Shown here in pieces: positions 5,541-7,063 of a stretch of 7,063 nt of DNA. The DNA comes from CAZNGF01 sp964572855 (GTDB lineage Bacteria > Bipolaricaulota > Bipolaricaulia > RBG-16-55-9 > JAJCYT01). The notes below the pieces were generated by a model. That model made no database searches. It worked only from the letters and a program-made list of their open reading frames with translations, and was not told the origin of the DNA. The stretch spans positions 1-7,063 of the forward strand of contig CAZNGF010000090.1 of the NCBI GenBank assembly GCA_964572855.1, given 5' to 3'. Numbering within the stretch: the stretch's first letter is position 1; each line of letters opens with the position of its first letter. Made by a program: the position numbers and the translations under genes.

Positions 5541-6338
5541 CTAGCGGACGCACTCGTACAACACGCGATCCTCGTCCCGCTGGGCGGAATCGCAAACCAG
5601 GGCCAGCTCGCCCCGGTCGTCGCGCAGGTAGAACGCGCCCTCGGCGGCGTCCCAGAGGGATTCCGGGTGGGTCAGGCACCAGAAGAGCGTGCCCTCGCGG
5701 TCGCGGCCGCAACTGCTGACCACGGTCAGCGGCGCCCCGGGCGCCAGGCGGCGCCCCTGGTCGAAGTAGAGCACGTGGCCGGCGTCGCCGGCTTCGCCCA
5801 GCGAGTCGCTCAGGCGCCAGTTGCCCACGTCCAGTGGTTCGGCGCCCGCGAACAACGTGAGCGACACCGCGCCCTCGGCGGCCTCGGCGCCGCGCGCCAG
5901 CGCCAGCGTGACGCGCTGAGAGCGCCCGGCCATGGCGGCCTCGCCCTCGGGCTCGTCGGTCTCCCCGGCGGGCGCTTGCGGCTCGGCTTCCGCGGCTTCT
6001 TGCGCGGGTTCGCCCTCGGCGGCTTGCGTCTCGGGCTGCTCGCTCGGCGCATCCGCCGTGTCTTCTGCTTCGTCGGCTTCGTCGGCTTCGGCGTCGGCCT
6101 TGCCTTCCTCTCCCGCGCCGGTTTCCTCGGCCCCGATCAGCGAACCGGCGGCCGACGCCGCGGCGGACGAGGTCTCCCCTGCGGGACCGGCCGGGTCGGC
6201 CTCGCGCGCCCCTTCGACGGCGGCCGCCCCCTCGCCCTCTTCCGGAACGTGGATGGAATGGGTCCAGACCGTGAAGGCGTATCCCAGCGCGATCAGGATG
6301 ACGAAGAACAGGATCGTGGCGATGTTGTGCGCTTTCAT
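5541..6338 (-). CDS. Membrane-anchored protein with acidic linker and lamin-tail-like domain
   Basis: This protein has 265 residues. One membrane helix lies near the N-terminus (about 7-26, NIATILFFVILIALGYAF) with no obvious cleavage site, so it probably stays as an anchor with the rest outside the cytoplasm. Residues about 31-138 are low-complexity Ala/Glu/Gly/Pro with many acidic groups, an extended linker without predicted fold. Residues about 140-265 resemble a lamin-tail domain, an Ig-like beta fold: VSLTLFAG, LDVGNWRLSD, an aromatic strand HVLYF, RLAPGAPLTVVSS, then FWCL, SLWDAAEGAFYLRD and ELALVCD. The LDVGNWRLSD (usually L-x-G-W-x-L-x-D), LAPG and W-x-x-x-G-x-x-x-L-x-D features carry the assignment. 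Four cysteines (210, 221, 249, 263) lie only in this domain and could form disulfides. The ATG at 6338 has AAGGAGG 5 bases upstream. Bacterial lamin-tail domains often sit on secreted or surface proteins and nucleases, but no enzyme domain is present here. Its role is unknown; envelope or surface attachment is a guess. Confidence 0.75.
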   Translation of the reverse strand: MKAHNIATILFFVILIALGYAFTVWTHSIHVPEEGEGAAAVEGAREADPAGPAGETSSAAASAAGSLIGAEETGAGEEGKADAEADEADEAEDTADAPSEQPETQAAEGEPAQEAAEAEPQAPAGETDEPEGEAAMAGRSQRVTLALARGAEAAEGAVSLTLFAGAEPLDVGNWRLSDSLGEAGDAGHVLYFDQGRRLAPGAPLTVVSSCGRDREGTLFWCLTHPESLWDAAEGAFYLRDDRGELALVCDSAQRDEDRVLYECVR

Positions 6339-6360
6339 GAACTCCTCCTTGCAGGCCTTC

Positions 6361-6390
6361 GGCGCGCCTCCGTCGGCGCGGGCGCGCCTC
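6361..6390. repeat. Two direct copies of a 10-base palindromic-core repeat
   Basis: GGCGCGCCTC occurs at 6361-6370 and again at 6381-6390, 20 bases apart. Each copy holds the palindrome GGCGCGCC, so the two copies can also pair with each other in RNA. They lie in the leader region of the lamin-tail gene. The rest of the 238-base gap (6339-6576) shows no convincing promoter for that gene; the only clear signal is the tRNA promoter on the other strand. Confidence 0.4.
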
Positions 6391-6533
6391 TCAAGTCAAT
6401 GGGCGCCCGCTTCCCAGCGTACCCGTTGGGGGGCGCTGGCTCAAGGCTGGCGCGAGAGCGGGACGCGGTCACGCACGCCGCCGGGCGCCGCCCTCCCCCA
6501 ACGTCGCCGCAAGCCCGCCCCAGAGCGCCTTTC

Positions 6534-6562
6534 TTGACGCCCTCTCCCGGTCAAGTTACACT
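6534..6562 (+). promoter_or_regulatory. Promoter of the tRNA-Lys gene
   Basis: TTGACG (6534-6539) and TACACT (6557-6562) are separated by 17 bases, matching the consensus at 5/6 and 4/6. The start point would be near 6569, a few bases before the mature tRNA 5' end at 6577. This spacing is typical for a singly transcribed tRNA gene. Confidence 0.7.
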
Positions 6563-6576
6563 TCAGAAGTCGCTTC

Positions 6577-6651
6577 GGGCCGGTAGCTCAGCGGAAGAGC
6601 AGCGGGCTTTTAACCCGTGTGTCGAAGGTTCGACTCCTTCCCGGCTCACCA
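6577..6651 (+). tRNA. tRNA-Lys (anticodon TTT), CCA encoded
   Basis: The 75-base cloverleaf folds fully. The acceptor stem GGGCCGG pairs with CCGGCTC, with one G-U pair. The D stem is GCTC/GAGC. The anticodon stem GCGGG/CCCGT, with a G-U at its base, encloses the 7-base loop CTTTTAA, so the anticodon is TTT (lysine AAA/AAG). A 5-base variable region (GTGTC) follows, then the T stem GAAGG/CCTTC with loop TTCGACT. Discriminator A and an encoded CCA complete the 3' end. It delivers lysine during translation. It stands alone, divergent from the lamin-tail gene and in the same direction as the small gene at 6753. Confidence 0.97.
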
Positions 6652-6652
6652 G

Positions 6653-6664
6653 CGCGCATGCGCG
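6653..6664. repeat. 12-base perfect palindrome just past the tRNA
   Basis: CGCGCATGCGCG starts one base after the encoded CCA and is followed by TTTCG. It could be the tRNA transcript's weak terminator or a 3' processing boundary. The stem is short (4-5 bp once a loop is allowed) and the T-run has only three bases, so the assignment is tentative. Confidence 0.35.
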
Positions 6665-6698
6665 TTTCGCCCGACACGCCCCGCAAAGCCACCCGCCC

Positions 6699-6728
6699 TT
6701 GCCCGGCCCCCAACGCATCCGGTATGGT
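6699..6728 (+). promoter_or_regulatory. Candidate promoter for the small 80-residue protein gene
   Basis: TTGCCC (6699-6704) and TATGGT (6723-6728) are 18 bases apart, each matching the consensus at 4/6. The start point would be near 6735, a short leader before the AAGGAAGGAG ribosome-binding site. Read-through from the tRNA promoter is an alternative. Confidence 0.4.
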
Positions 6729-6752
6729 CGGAGCGCTCAAGGAAGGAGCGGC

Positions 6753-6995
6753 ATGACCCCGGAACAGCGCGCCGAGCTCTGGAACGCGATTCGAACGATC
6801 CACCCGATCGATTTGGACACCCCCGTGCCGGAGCACCCGCCCGAGGACGAGGGCGAGTTCTGGTACGTGGTGGCCAGCCTCTCGGTCGAGCGCCTGCTCC
6901 AGACCAACGCCTCCGGCTTCGTCACCCTGCACGACGCCATGAACCGCTTCCTGTACGAACTCCTGATGGGCTCGGCCGACGACGAGCTGAACTAG
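6753..6995 (+). CDS. Small acidic protein of unknown function
   Basis: This is an 80-residue protein I do not recognise. The ATG at 6753 is preceded by AAGGAAGGAG with about 4-5 bases of spacing, a good ribosome-binding site, and there is a plausible promoter at 6699-6728. The N-terminal part (1-21) looks helical. A proline- and acid-rich segment follows (about 23-36, TPVPEHPPEDEGE). Two further amphipathic helices are likely: FWYVVASLSVERLLQ and the stretch ending AMNRFLYELLMG. It has no lysine or cysteine and no membrane segment or signal peptide, and its acidic residues clearly outnumber its arginines. That composition suggests a soluble cytoplasmic protein or a small binding partner. Codon use is GC-rich like its neighbours, so there is no sign of recent transfer. 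A longer antisense frame covers the same DNA but has no good start signal. Coding is likely; function is unknown. Confidence 0.7.
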   Translation: MTPEQRAELWNAIRTIHPIDLDTPVPEHPPEDEGEFWYVVASLSVERLLQTNASGFVTLHDAMNRFLYELLMGSADDELN

Positions 6996-7023
6996 TAGAT
7001 GATCACAATGGTTCTTGGGTGTA

Positions 7024-7044
7024 GGGGCGCGCTTCATCGCGCCC
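7024..7044. repeat. GC-rich hairpin, possible dispersed intergenic repeat
   Basis: GGGCGCG (7025-7031) pairs perfectly with CGCGCCC (7038-7044) across the loop CTTCAT, within a GTAGGGGCGCGC context. The absence of a T-tract argues against a simple terminator. It lies 29 bases past the stop of the small gene and runs near the window edge. Similar GTAGGGGCG hairpins are scattered between genes in Chloroflexota genomes, as I recall them. Only one copy is visible here. Confidence 0.4.
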
Positions 7045-7063
7045 GTGGGCACGCGCTTTGGCC

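Noticed and set aside
6055..6120. Repeated CGTCGGCTTCG-type units that could suggest a short tandem array or CRISPR-like repeat
   Set aside because: The units lie inside the Ala/Glu/Asp linker of the lamin-tail protein and are explained by codons for repeated acidic and Ala residues. There are no spacers.
5448..6995. A 515-codon open frame on the plus strand crossing the lamin-tail gene, the tRNA and the small gene
   Set aside because: It runs antisense through a well-supported gene and straight through a tRNA. Its composition (Arg/Gly/Ala-rich) is typical of a GC-rich shadow frame, and it has no good ribosome-binding site.
1..7063. New defence, CRISPR, phage or mobile-element system
   Set aside because: No repeat-spacer array, transposase, integrase, nuclease-effector pair or inverted terminal repeats were found in either strand.

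Overview
The window comes from a GC-rich bacterium. Chloroflexota (Anaerolineae-like) is my best guess. It rests on a membrane-anchored lamin-tail-domain protein, the style of the acyltransferase and glycosyltransferase remnants, a tRNA gene with encoded CCA, and a GC-rich hairpin at the right edge that resembles dispersed intergenic repeats of that phylum. This is inference; no marker here fixes the taxon.

Left part (1-1392): two divergent genes share a short intergenic region, and both look broken. The leftward one (15-607) is a remnant of an HX4D acyltransferase, with a frameshift near its start and an apparently missing middle. The rightward one (684-1392) is a MurG-like GT-B glycosyltransferase. 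Its N-terminal nucleotide-sugar or lipid-binding end and its C-terminal donor-binding end are in different frames, with most of the space between them absent. Either this locus is decaying or the assembly has collapsed sequence here.

Centre left (1393-1895): a bidirectional terminator separates the glycosyltransferase from a leftward HU-family nucleoid protein gene. The HU gene has a near-perfect sigma-70-type promoter (TTGACT, 17-base spacer, TATAAT).

Centre (1896-5463): a complete leftward phosphonate-type ABC importer operon, promoter - phnD (binding protein) - intercistronic hairpin - phnC (ATPase) - phnE (permease). PhnE is one polypeptide holding two tandem permease domains with an exact 255-residue offset between matching motifs. 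phnC and phnE overlap by 4 bases. No phosphonate-degrading gene is in view, so the substrate (phosphonate, phosphite or phosphate) is open.

Right part (5541-7063): a leftward gene for a protein with an N-terminal membrane anchor, a long acidic Ala/Glu linker and a C-terminal lamin-tail-like domain. It is followed by a divergent tRNA-Lys(TTT) with a good promoter, and then by a small rightward gene for an 80-residue acidic protein of unknown function. The last bases hold a 7-bp GC-rich hairpin.

I see no CRISPR array, transposase, phage gene or complete new defence or biosynthetic system. The most unusual items are the paired internal deletions at the left, the anchored lamin-tail protein, and the mRNA hairpins in the phn operon.
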